Positions 9,461 to 17,477 of a stretch of 64,000 nt of DNA are shown here, one piece after another; within the stretch, counting starts at the first letter, position 1, and every line of letters starts with the position of its first letter. The DNA is from Xanthobacteraceae bacterium (GTDB lineage: Bacteria; Pseudomonadota; Alphaproteobacteria; Rhizobiales; Xanthobacteraceae). Location of the stretch: positions 186,001-250,000 of the forward strand of contig JALHLQ010000001.1 in NCBI GenBank assembly GCA_022844485.1, given 5' to 3'. Position numbers and translations under genes: made by a program. Under the pieces are notes generated by a model, which was not told the DNA's origin, did not search any database, and worked only from the letters and a program-made list of their open reading frames with translations.

Positions 9461-10164
9461 TGAAGACGTTCAAGGTGCTCTCCGCGATCCTCTCCTACCC
9501 ATCGGCTGAGCTTGTTGCCGCGGCAGGCGATCTCGCCGCTGCGCTGGATACGGAAAATTTGCTTCCGCGCTCCCAGCGTCGCGCCCTCGATACGTTTCTC
9601 CGCGAGCTTGGGGAGGTGGACCTGTACGAGCTGCAGGAGCGTTACGTGATCCTGTTTGACCGCTCCCGTTCCCTGTCGCTCCATCTGTTTGAGCATGTGC
9701 ATGGGGAAAGCCGCGATCGCGGTCAGGCGATGATCGATCTCAAGAGCCTGTACGAGACCAACGGGCTCGGCATCACCGCGACCGAACTGCCTGATTATCT
9801 GCCGTTGTTCCTGGAATTCCTGTCCACGCGGCCGATGGCGGAGGCAACCGAACTGCTCGGCCAAACCGTGCACATTCTCACGACGCTCGCCGAGCGGCTG
9901 CACAAGCGGCAGTCGAGCTATTCCGCCGTGCTTCATGCCCTCATTGCGCTGTCACGCGCGACGCCGAAGGCGGACGAGCTCGCGGCGGTTCTTCCCGACG
10001 AGGGCGTCGACCCGGACGATCTCGAGGCGCTCGATGCGGCCTGGGAGGAGGAACCGGTCACGTTCGGCCCATCGGCTGCGGCATCCTGCGGCAAGGACGG
10101 GCTGATCGCCAAATTGCGCGCGGCGCGTCGGCCCGCTGGCGCTGACACCAACAACTTGTCTTGA
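9460..10164 (+). CDS. narJ: Nitrate reductase maturation chaperone NarJ
   Basis: A 234-residue, mainly helical cytoplasmic chaperone of the NarJ/TorD family, needed to load the molybdenum cofactor into NarG and to release the NarGH complex to NarI. The typical segments are at the N-terminus (KVLSAILSYPS) and the middle (LSLHLFEHVHGESRDRGQAM). Length agrees with E. coli NarJ (236). The start is set by the ATGA overlap with narH and the GGTGGAGG site just before it. The C-terminal 40 residues are acidic and then basic, and are less conserved. Confidence 0.95.
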   Translation: MKTFKVLSAILSYPSAELVAAAGDLAAALDTENLLPRSQRRALDTFLRELGEVDLYELQERYVILFDRSRSLSLHLFEHVHGESRDRGQAMIDLKSLYETNGLGITATELPDYLPLFLEFLSTRPMAEATELLGQTVHILTTLAERLHKRQSSYSAVLHALIALSRATPKADELAAVLPDEGVDPDDLEALDAAWEEEPVTFGPSAAASCGKDGLIAKLRAARRPAGADTNNLS

Positions 10165-10174
10165 GGAACCCGCC

Positions 10175-10945
10175 ATGCGCGACACCCTCTTCCACATCTT
10201 CTTCGTCTGGTACCCCTATGTGTGCCTAACGGTATTCCTGATCGGAAGCCTGATTCGCTTCGATCGCGAGCAGTACACATGGCGTGCGAGCTCGAGCCAA
10301 ATGCTGCGCGCGAAGCAACTGCGATGGGGATCGAATCTCTTCCACATCGGAATTCTGATGCTGTTCGTCGGTCACTTCGTCGGGCTGCTCACACCGAAGG
10401 CCATCTACACCACGGTGATGACAGTGCCGCAAAAGCAGATGCTCGCGATCGTAATGGGCAGCATTTTCGGGGTCATCTGCTTCATCGGCCTCACGATGTT
10501 GCTGCACCGGCGGTTATTTGATCCCCGCATCCGAAAAAACAGCACCTTCATGGATAACGCGGTGCTGATCATCCTCTGGGTGCAGCTTGTCATCGGCCTC
10601 GCGACCATACCGTTCTCGCTCAGTCACTCTGACGGTCTGGTGATGACGAAACTGTCGGCTTGGGTGCAGGGCATCGTCACGCTCCGGCCCGTCGCCTACG
10701 AAACGCTGCAGGGCATCGAATGGCACTACCTCGCGCACTTGTTGCTCGGGATGACGATCTTCCTGATCTTCCCGTTCACGCGTCTCGTGCACGTGTGGTC
10801 CGCGCCCGTCTGGTACCTCGGACGACGAGGCTATCAGATCGTCCGCACGCGTCGTTCAGTGCAGCCTGCGTCGGCTCCTGCGCCCGCTGCCGCGCGTAAA
10901 CCGATGGGCCGCCCGGCGCAGCCCGTTCAGCAACCCGCGGAATAG
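10175..10945 (+). CDS. narI: Respiratory nitrate reductase, cytochrome b gamma subunit
   Basis: A 256-residue membrane subunit that oxidises quinol and passes electrons through two b hemes to NarH. Five membrane helices are predicted. The heme ligands H57, H67, H188 and H206 are all present, one off the E. coli positions. After the last helix there is a proline/alanine-rich cytoplasmic tail (about residues 228-256) longer than in E. coli, likely unstructured. Start is ATG at 10175, 10 bases after narJ, with GAGGAA upstream. Confidence 0.96.
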   Translation: MRDTLFHIFFVWYPYVCLTVFLIGSLIRFDREQYTWRASSSQMLRAKQLRWGSNLFHIGILMLFVGHFVGLLTPKAIYTTVMTVPQKQMLAIVMGSIFGVICFIGLTMLLHRRLFDPRIRKNSTFMDNAVLIILWVQLVIGLATIPFSLSHSDGLVMTKLSAWVQGIVTLRPVAYETLQGIEWHYLAHLLLGMTIFLIFPFTRLVHVWSAPVWYLGRRGYQIVRTRRSVQPASAPAPAAARKPMGRPAQPVQQPAE

Positions 10946-10956
10946 CGAGAGCAGCG

Positions 10957-11793
10957 ATGTCCACGTGTTCAGTCAAAAGCGCGATGGCGTCCGGACCGCA
11001 GACGCCGATCACGGTCAATGGCGTGAAGATCGCGCGCGACCTGATTTCGCGCGAAGCGCAGAATCATCCGTCCGCGACGCCGATCGATGCGTGGAAGACC
11101 GCGGCGCAATCGCTGGTCGTCCGGGAACTCCTGATTCAGGAAGCCAGGCGGAAGAACATCGGCGCCGTTCCCGAAACGGACGACGAAGGACGGCGGGAGA
11201 CCGAAGACGAAGCGAAGGTGCGGGTGCTGATCGAAACTGAGGTCGTCACCCCCGAACCCGATGCAGCGAGCTGCCGCCGCTACTACGAGATGAATCGCGC
11301 GAAGTTTCGCTCAGCCGATCTGATCGAGGCCTCCCATATCTTGGTTGCCGCAAGTCCGGCAGATCAAGCCTCGTGGCACCGCGCCAAGCGAACTGCACAC
11401 GCTGTGCTCGCCATGCTGGCGGACCAGCCTGATGGGTTCGCGGAGTTCGCATCCAGCCATTCGGACTGCCCATCAAAATCGGCAGGCGGCAATCTCGGCC
11501 AACTCACCGCCGGCTCGACGGTTCCGGAATTCGAGGCCGCATTGAAGCGGTTGGCCGAGGGCGAGACGACGCGCGAGCCGGTCGCAAGCCGCTATGGCTG
11601 GCATATCATTCGGCTCGACCGCCGGATCCGAGGGCGTGAGCTCCCTTACGAGTTGGTCGCCGAGCGGATTGCAGCCTATCTGAAACAAAGCGTGCAACGG
11701 CGCGCAGCGGCCCAATACGTCGCTCGGCTTGTGTCGGCTGCCGAGATCAAAGGCTTTGAGATGCCCGGCGCGGACGAGCATCGAGTGCACTGA
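10957..11793 (+). CDS. Parvulin-type peptidyl-prolyl isomerase of the nar unit
   Basis: A 278-residue protein with an N-terminal SurA/NifM-like helical part (about 15-75) and a parvulin domain (about 125-225). Parvulin hallmarks are ASHILVA, GGNLGQL, FEAAL and SRYGWHIIRLD. It has no signal peptide, so it should act in the cytoplasm, probably folding a nitrate reductase subunit, by analogy to NifM acting on NifH. A PpiC-type gene directly after narI is also known in Pseudomonas aeruginosa. It starts 11 bases after narI. Confidence 0.85.
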   Translation: MSTCSVKSAMASGPQTPITVNGVKIARDLISREAQNHPSATPIDAWKTAAQSLVVRELLIQEARRKNIGAVPETDDEGRRETEDEAKVRVLIETEVVTPEPDAASCRRYYEMNRAKFRSADLIEASHILVAASPADQASWHRAKRTAHAVLAMLADQPDGFAEFASSHSDCPSKSAGGNLGQLTAGSTVPEFEAALKRLAEGETTREPVASRYGWHIIRLDRRIRGRELPYELVAERIAAYLKQSVQRRAAAQYVARLVSAAEIKGFEMPGADEHRVH

Positions 11794-11800
11794 GGATCAT

Positions 11801-12088
11801 ATGTTGCTCGGTGAAATTATTGCACGGCTGGAGGACGAAGGCGTCGCCGATGCGGCGCTTGCGTCGCTGGACGACTTGAAGCTCGCCGCCAGCATTACGG
11901 ACTGCGCGGCGGCCGAGGGGGTGACTCCGGGAGCCTATGCAGCGAGTGCCGTCGCGCTTTTTGCGGAAACCGCAAGTGACGAAGACTGGGTCAGCCTCAT
12001 GGGGGCGCTCGGACATTCTGCTGATCCCGGCACGACGTTCCTGAAGATAGCGCTGTCGCGCGGGTCCCTTCGTTCCGGCGGGGAGTAG
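11801..12088 (+). CDS. 95-residue protein of unknown function in the nar unit
   Basis: I do not recognise the family. The product is a small, acidic, alanine- and leucine-rich protein, probably all helical, without signal peptide, membrane segment or metal motif; the only cysteine is in TDCAAAEG. The ATG at 11801 follows the isomerase stop by 7 bases with TGAGGA as ribosome site, and the hemerythrin gene starts 4 bases after its stop. Such tight packing argues that it is a real gene expressed with narGHJI. It could be an assembly partner or a subunit of one of its neighbours, but nothing in the sequence decides this. Confidence 0.75.
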   Translation: MLLGEIIARLEDEGVADAALASLDDLKLAASITDCAAAEGVTPGAYAASAVALFAETASDEDWVSLMGALGHSADPGTTFLKIALSRGSLRSGGE

Positions 12089-12092
12089 GCTC

Positions 12093-12668
12093 ATGTCCGA
12101 CTTTCCAGAGTTGACGACCAAAGCCGCCGAAGACGGTGCCGAGAGTCTCGATCACAGGCTGATTGCCGAGCCGCTGGATTACATTCTGGCGGAGCATCAC
12201 CGCCAGCGTACGCTCTGCCAGTGGGTCGACCGGCTCGCGGCCGAGCCGGCGTTGGACCGGCGGCTCGCAAGGCTTGTCGCTCAGCACATTGCACGCGAAA
12301 TGACGCTTCACGTCATCGACGAAGAAGAGGACCTTTTCCCGCTCCTTCGCCGCCGTGCTTTGCCGGAGGACCAGATCGACAAGGTCCTTGGCCTGTTGTC
12401 GGGCGAACATGCGGCCGAAGGAAGGCTCGGGCGCGAAGCGGTCGATGGGCTGCTCGACGCGTTGGAACGGGGAGATGTGCTGCTGTCCGAAGAGTTCCGT
12501 CATAAGCTCCGCACCTTTTCCGCCGGCCAGCGGCGGCATCTGGCGGTCGAGAATGCCGTCGTGATGCCCATTGCGGAGCGGCGCCTGACGCGCAAAGATC
12601 GGGAGGGATTGGCGCGGCGCATGGCGGCGCGCCGCGGCATCTCTCTTCGAGGCGCGACTTGTGATTGA
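12093..12668 (+). CDS. Hemerythrin HHE-domain protein
   Basis: A 191-residue soluble four-helix protein with the diiron ligand pattern of hemerythrins: histidines at 35/36, H73-x3-E77, H106 and H149-x3-E153. Such domains bind O2 or NO, or repair iron-sulfur clusters (as in the RIC/ScdA group). It sits 4 bases after the 95-residue gene and overlaps the next gene by 8 bases. In this setting a role in handling nitric oxide or oxygen around nitrate reductase is a fair inference but is not shown by the sequence. Confidence 0.8.
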   Translation: MSDFPELTTKAAEDGAESLDHRLIAEPLDYILAEHHRQRTLCQWVDRLAAEPALDRRLARLVAQHIAREMTLHVIDEEEDLFPLLRRRALPEDQIDKVLGLLSGEHAAEGRLGREAVDGLLDALERGDVLLSEEFRHKLRTFSAGQRRHLAVENAVVMPIAERRLTRKDREGLARRMAARRGISLRGATCD

Positions 12669-13416
12669 GGATCTGTTTGAGAATAATGTCCGCTGGTCGA
12701 TCGCGAAAACCAAATCCGAACCAACTTACTTTCGGCGGTTAGCAGCGCAACAAGCTCCTGAGTATCTGTGGATTGGTTGTTCTGACAGCCGCGTTCCCGC
12801 CAACGAGATCGTCGGCCTCGACCCCGGCGAACTTTTCGTGCATCGCAACGTCGCCAATGTGATGCACACAGGCGATCTGAATCTGCTGAGCGTCTTGGAA
12901 TACTCGGTCCAGGTGCTCAGCACCGCGCACATCATCATCTGCGGCCACTACGGGTGCGGGGGCATCGTTCGCGCGCTTCAGGGCGGAAGCGGAGCCCTCG
13001 TCGATCATTGGCTCGCGCCGGTCGTCGACCTCTATCATCGCCATCGCCCGCGCTTCGACGCCGTCAAGGACGAAGAGATCCGCGCGAACCTTCTTTGTGA
13101 AATGAATGTGGAGATGCAGGTCACCCGCGTCGCCGCCACGCCGATCGTACAAAAGGCCTGGCGCGACGGCCGCCAGCTCGCTGTGCATGGCTGGGTCTAC
13201 GGCCTGAAGGATGGCCTGATTCGAGACCTGGGCGTCAGCATATCGGGTCCTTCGCAATTGGATGAGGCGTCGGTCGCGGCCGCGCGGCCGCGCGCGGGGG
13301 ATCCGGACGCTTTGCTCGGGGAAGCCTGGCTTCGCATCGTCGAGGCAAAAAAGCGCAAGTCAAAAGACTCTTGCTGCGATCATGAAACAGCAGGCCGAGA
13401 CGGCGTTCCCGATTGA
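12661..13416 (+). CDS. Beta-class carbonic anhydrase
   Basis: A 251-residue enzyme interconverting CO2 and bicarbonate. The zinc ligands C40, H96 and C99 and the catalytic pair D42-R44 are in the family motifs CSDSR and GHYGCGG. The first 210 residues match the usual length; the last 40 (lysine-rich, with SCCDHE) are an extension. The GTG at 12661 lies inside the end of the hemerythrin gene, an 8-base overlap that implies coupling. It ends a run of ten closely spaced genes that begins with narK1. A carbonic anhydrase as part of a nar unit is unusual. Confidence 0.9.
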   Translation: MIEDLFENNVRWSIAKTKSEPTYFRRLAAQQAPEYLWIGCSDSRVPANEIVGLDPGELFVHRNVANVMHTGDLNLLSVLEYSVQVLSTAHIIICGHYGCGGIVRALQGGSGALVDHWLAPVVDLYHRHRPRFDAVKDEEIRANLLCEMNVEMQVTRVAATPIVQKAWRDGRQLAVHGWVYGLKDGLIRDLGVSISGPSQLDEASVAAARPRAGDPDALLGEAWLRIVEAKKRKSKDSCCDHETAGRDGVPD

Positions 13417-13452
13417 ACGTGTCCACGCGATGCGGTCTGCTCTTCCGCTCGG

Positions 13453-14265
13453 CTATCCAAATCTCCCGGTGATGTAGTCCTGGGTCCGCCGATCGGTCGG
13501 GGTCGTGAACATCGTCGATGTCGGACCCTCCTCGACGAGCTGGCCGAGGTGGAAGAACGCGGTCCGCTGTGAGACGCGGGCGGCTTGCTGCATTGAATGA
13601 GTCACGATGACGATCGTGTAGTTTTCGCGCAATTCGTCCATCAACTCCTCGATCTTTGCCGTTGCGATCGGATCGAGGGCCGAGCAGGGCTCATCCATCA
13701 GGATGATGTCCGGGGAGACGGCGATGGCGCGGGCAATGCAGAGCCGCTGCTGCTGCCCGCCCGACAGGCTTGTGCCGGGATCGTTCAGCCGGTCCTTGAC
13801 CTCCTCGAAAAGACCTGCCCGCCGCAGCGACCTCACGACGATCTCGTCGAGCTCGGCCCGGGACTGGGCCATGCCATGAATGCGCGGACCATAGGCGACA
13901 TTCTCGAATACCGATTTCGGAAATGGATTGGGCTTCTGAAACACCATGCCCACCCGGGCGCGCAACTGCACCACATCGAGCGCCGGATCGTAGATATCCT
14001 GCCCATCGATTTCGATCCGGCCGGTCACGCGGGCCGTCGGAATCGTATCGTTCATGCGATTGATGCATCGAATGAAGGTCGACTTTCCGCAACCGGACGG
14101 GCCAATCAAGGCGGTCACCGCCCGCTCGGCAACGTCGAGATCAACATCGATGAGGGCCTGCTTATCGCCATAGAAGACGTTCACGTCCCGTGCGATGATC
14201 TTGACGGGCTGCTCCGGCGGGAACGGTTCCCGCTTTGAACGGCGGCTTTCCACCAACGCATCCAT
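13453..14265 (-). CDS. pstB: Phosphate ABC transporter ATP-binding protein
   Basis: A 270-residue ATPase that powers phosphate import through PstCA. Walker A is GPSGCGKST, the ABC signature LSGGQQQR and Walker [13 protein letters not shown]; the segment [13 protein letters not shown] is typical of PstB. The ATG at 14265 is preferred because TTGGAG lies 6-7 bases upstream; a GTG at 14289 would overlap pstA and lacks such a site. It is the last gene of the pst unit: the next gene is the convergent carbonic anhydrase, so the phoU expected here is missing. Confidence 0.95.
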   Translation of the reverse strand: MDALVESRRSKREPFPPEQPVKIIARDVNVFYGDKQALIDVDLDVAERAVTALIGPSGCGKSTFIRCINRMNDTIPTARVTGRIEIDGQDIYDPALDVVQLRARVGMVFQKPNPFPKSVFENVAYGPRIHGMAQSRAELDEIVVRSLRRAGLFEEVKDRLNDPGTSLSGGQQQRLCIARAIAVSPDIILMDEPCSALDPIATAKIEELMDELRENYTIVIVTHSMQQAARVSQRTAFFHLGQLVEEGPTSTMFTTPTDRRTQDYITGRFG

Positions 14266-14282
14266 ATTTGTCTCCAAGGCGT

Positions 14283-16034
14283 TCACCAACGCCGCTCGAA
14301 GCGCCTGCGCAGGAATATCGCAAGGCCGTTCATGATGAACAGAAAAACTAACAGCACGATGATCGCAGCCGCCGTCTTCGCCTGAAAACCGACTTCGGGC
14401 AGATCGGACCAGAGGAATATCTGGACCGGCAGTGCGGTCGCGGCATCGGTGATCGAGCCTGGCGCTTCTACGATAAAGGCCACCATGCCGATCATCAGCA
14501 GCGGAGCTGTTTCACCCAAGGCATGCGCCATGCCGATAATGGTGCCGGTCATGATGCCGGGCATCGCCAAGGGTAGCACATGATGAAAGATTGCCTGTTG
14601 TTGGGAAGCGCCGACCCCGAGCGCCGCTTCCTTGATGGAGGGAGGCACGGCCTTGAGCGCTGCACGGGCGGCGATGATGATGGTCGGCAGCACGAGCAGA
14701 GCGAGCACCAGCCCTCCCACCAGGGGAGCCGAGCGCGGCAAGCCGAAGAAGTTGAGAAACACGGCGAGCCCGAGCAGCCCGAAGACGATTGAGGGAACGG
14801 CCGCAAGATTGTTGATGTTGACTTCGATGATTTCCGTGATTCGGTTTTTCGCGGCGAACTCCTCGAGGTAGATCGCCGCAGCGACGCCGATGGGCAAGCA
14901 CAGAACAAGCGTCACGAGGAGAGTCAGAGCCGAGCCGAAAAGCGCGCCTTTGATGCCTGCGAGCTCGGGCTCGCGGCTGTCTCCTGAGCTAAAGAACGCC
15001 CAATTGAAGGAGGGCTGGACCAGGCCGCGCTGCTGCAGCTGCTCGAGCCACGCAACCGAACGGTCGTTCAGCCGTCTGCCTGATTCAGGAACCGTGTAAG
15101 TGACCAGCTGCCACGTGCCTTCCGCGGCGGGCTCGGTTGATTTCAGCGGAAGCAGAACCTCGCCCCGCGCGCGGTCGCGCTCAATTTCCGTGAGTTTGAT
15201 CAGGCCGCCATTGATGCTGACCAAGAGGCTTGGCATCGCCGCACTCAAAACTTCTGGCGACGCCGCATTCTCAACGCGAGCCAGAAGCTCAGCGGCTCGC
15301 GCGCTAAGGTCTCGAACATGTTGTTCGAGCTCTTCCCGCTGTCCCGCACGGTCGGGTGGAAGCGTTAGCGCGATACTCCGAAGTCGTTCAGCCTCGGCGC
15401 CTTGCTCCCGCGCGGACGCAGCCAGCGCGCTTTTCACGCGCGCAAGCTCGGGACCAAACACACTGGTCGAAGTGGCGATTGCGACTTCCCCGGTCGTCCC
15501 GCTCACGGTCGCCGTTCCGCGCTCCGTGCGCTGCTGAATCCGCGTGCCTACACCTTTGTAGTAGAGGTCGGCATCGGCAGACAAAAGTACCGGCATCGTG
15601 ATGCTCTGACCGATGAGGGTCGGGTCGGAGACCACGCGATTAAGGAGAACATCGGCGCCTCCGTTCGACAGGATCGCATCCAGATGACGGCGGTTTGCCC
15701 GGTCGCGCACGTCCGGGAACTGTGCCCGCAACGCATTCCTTGCAAGCGCGCTGAAATCAGCCGCCCGGATCGTTTCCGGGTCACGCGTATTCTGCGGATC
15801 AACCTCCGACCGCTCGATCGGTATGGTCAGCACCAGTCGGTGCTGCACGAACGCCGGCAATCCCTTCACCAGAATATCGGCAAGCAGCGCAAACAGGAAC
15901 AGGCAGGTCAGACCGATCGCGATCAGCCCATAGGCGCGAAACCGGGATTCACGTCGATAGCGCGCCCGCAACTTCGCCTGAGATGCATCGGATGCTGCAC
16001 GGACGCGCGGAACGGGAAAAGCCAAGTCAGTCAT
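14283..16034 (-). CDS. pstA: Phosphate ABC transporter permease PstA with large periplasmic insertion
   Basis: A 583-residue membrane protein; E. coli PstA has 296. Residues 35-57 form a first membrane helix, then about 305 residues (58-362) are predicted in the periplasm before the normal permease core (363-583), which carries the EAA loop [13 protein letters not shown]. The first part of the insert resembles the N-terminal domain (DUF3333) of alphaproteobacterial PstA. Residues 196-255 are rich in Ala, Leu, Glu and Arg with heptad-like spacing, suggesting a coiled coil. It overlaps pstC by 8 bases, so translation is likely coupled. Confidence 0.92.
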   Translation of the reverse strand: MTDLAFPVPRVRAASDASQAKLRARYRRESRFRAYGLIAIGLTCLFLFALLADILVKGLPAFVQHRLVLTIPIERSEVDPQNTRDPETIRAADFSALARNALRAQFPDVRDRANRRHLDAILSNGGADVLLNRVVSDPTLIGQSITMPVLLSADADLYYKGVGTRIQQRTERGTATVSGTTGEVAIATSTSVFGPELARVKSALAASAREQGAEAERLRSIALTLPPDRAGQREELEQHVRDLSARAAELLARVENAASPEVLSAAMPSLLVSINGGLIKLTEIERDRARGEVLLPLKSTEPAAEGTWQLVTYTVPESGRRLNDRSVAWLEQLQQRGLVQPSFNWAFFSSGDSREPELAGIKGALFGSALTLLVTLVLCLPIGVAAAIYLEEFAAKNRITEIIEVNINNLAAVPSIVFGLLGLAVFLNFFGLPRSAPLVGGLVLALLVLPTIIIAARAALKAVPPSIKEAALGVGASQQQAIFHHVLPLAMPGIMTGTIIGMAHALGETAPLLMIGMVAFIVEAPGSITDAATALPVQIFLWSDLPEVGFQAKTAAAIIVLLVFLFIMNGLAIFLRRRFERRW

Positions 16035-17394
16035 ATTGCTCTCGATAGCGCTTGACGGTCTGCAGCGCGATGATGTTGAGAGTCAGCGTGAAAAAGAACA
16101 GCACCAATCCAAGCGCGAAGGCCGACAAGGTCTTCGCGCTGTCGAATTCCTGGTCGCCAACGAGGATGGTCTTGATTTGAACGGTGAACGTGGTCACCGC
16201 CTCGAGCGGGTTGAATGTCAAATTGGCCGCCAGTCCCGCCGCCATGACGACGATCATGGTTTCGCCGACTGCGCGGCTGATCGCAAGCATGAAGGACGAT
16301 ACGATCCCGGCGAAGGCGGCAGGCAGAACCACCTTCTTGATGGTTTCTGATCGTGTCGCGCCCATCGCATAGGACCCGTCCCGTAGCGACTGCGGGACGG
16401 CGTTGATCACGTCGTCTGACAACGAGGACACGAAGGGAATGATCATCATTCCCATGACCAGTCCTGCGGCGAGCGCGCTCTCGGAGGCGACATTCAATCC
16501 GGCCCATTGTCCAATTTCGCGAACCCACGGCGCGACACTCAAGGCGGCGAAGAAGCCGAGCACGACGGTCGGAATTCCGGCGAGGATCTCGAGGATCGGC
16601 TTTGCGATCGAGCGGAAACGGGGGGAGGCATATTCGGCCATATAGATCGCCGAGAGCAGGCCGATGGGGGCGGCGATCGACATCGCAACCACCGTGATGA
16701 GCAGCGTGCCGGTGACGAGAGGCACGATGCCGAAAGCTCCGGACGACCCGCCTTGGTCCGCTCGGATTGCCGTTTGCGGGCTCCAGTGCAGGCCAAACAA
16801 GAATTCCGACGGCGAGATGCGTTCAAAAAAACGGATCGATTCGAACAGAACTGAAAACACAATTCCGATCGTTGTCAGAACCGCTGCGGACGCGCACAGA
16901 AAAAGGGCAATCTTGACCGCGTGCTCGACGTGGTTTCGGGCGCGAAATCCCGCCGCAATGCTGCGAAGTCCCAGAGCGATCCCGAGAAACCCGAGCACGA
17001 GCCCCCCGCCGAGCAGCATGTTGTTGGTCCACTGGCGGGCTGATGCGTAGGCTTCGGCGCCGCGTGTGAGTGCCGGGCTCGGGCTGCCCGCGTATTGGCC
17101 GGTTGCAAGTGCGACGATGTCGCGCAAAACGGCGCCGCGCCGAAGAGTGTCGTCGAGTACCGCAGGGTCGAAGGCGCTCAGTGCGCCGTGCTCCACGCTT
17201 CGGTTGGCAATCGGTGCACCGACGGCAAAGAACGCCAGCATCGGCACAAGGACCAGCACGACAATGAATGCACCGTGGTAACTGGGCCGCGAGTGCAGGT
17301 GACTCTTTCGTGAAGCAGCCAACGCCCGCGATCGGCCCGAGAGATATCCCGCGACCACGAGGACGACGAGCAGGCCGAAATACAGGAGCCACAT
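16027..17394 (-). CDS. pstC: Phosphate ABC transporter permease PstC, long form
   Basis: A 455-residue permease that forms the phosphate channel with PstA. The C-terminal 240 residues are the transport core, with the EAA-type loop around SLRDGSYAMGATRSE. The N-terminal 190 residues add extra membrane helices (about 3-19, 43-65, 115-135) and a short periplasmic loop not found in the 319-residue E. coli protein; long PstC and long PstA usually occur together. The ATG at 17394 (MWLLYFGLL) is chosen since upstream in-frame codons run through the hairpin after pstS. The ribosome site is weak (AAGAAA). Confidence 0.92.
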   Translation of the reverse strand: MWLLYFGLLVVLVVAGYLSGRSRALAASRKSHLHSRPSYHGAFIVVLVLVPMLAFFAVGAPIANRSVEHGALSAFDPAVLDDTLRRGAVLRDIVALATGQYAGSPSPALTRGAEAYASARQWTNNMLLGGGLVLGFLGIALGLRSIAAGFRARNHVEHAVKIALFLCASAAVLTTIGIVFSVLFESIRFFERISPSEFLFGLHWSPQTAIRADQGGSSGAFGIVPLVTGTLLITVVAMSIAAPIGLLSAIYMAEYASPRFRSIAKPILEILAGIPTVVLGFFAALSVAPWVREIGQWAGLNVASESALAAGLVMGMMIIPFVSSLSDDVINAVPQSLRDGSYAMGATRSETIKKVVLPAAFAGIVSSFMLAISRAVGETMIVVMAAGLAANLTFNPLEAVTTFTVQIKTILVGDQEFDSAKTLSAFALGLVLFFFTLTLNIIALQTVKRYREQYD

Positions 17395-17438
17395 GATCGG
17401 TTTCTTGCGGGTCGCTCCGGGACTTTTTCCCGGAAGCA

Positions 17439-17468
17439 AGACAGCCGCGCCTTCGGGCGCGGCTGTCT
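17439..17468 (-). terminator. Strong hairpin between pstS and pstC
   Basis: A 13-base-pair perfect stem (17439-17451 with 17456-17468) closed by a four-base loop sits 9 bases behind the pstS stop. On the minus strand it is followed by the moderately T-rich CTTGCTTCC. It can act as a leaky terminator or an mRNA 3'-end stabiliser, giving more PstS than PstCAB, as is common in pst operons. Confidence 0.7.
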
Positions 17469-17477
17469 CAAGCTGTC

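Noticed and set aside
14266-14289. GTG start of pstB overlapping pstA
   Set aside because: The ATG at 14265 has a better placed GGAG; the extra eight residues are not typical of PstB.
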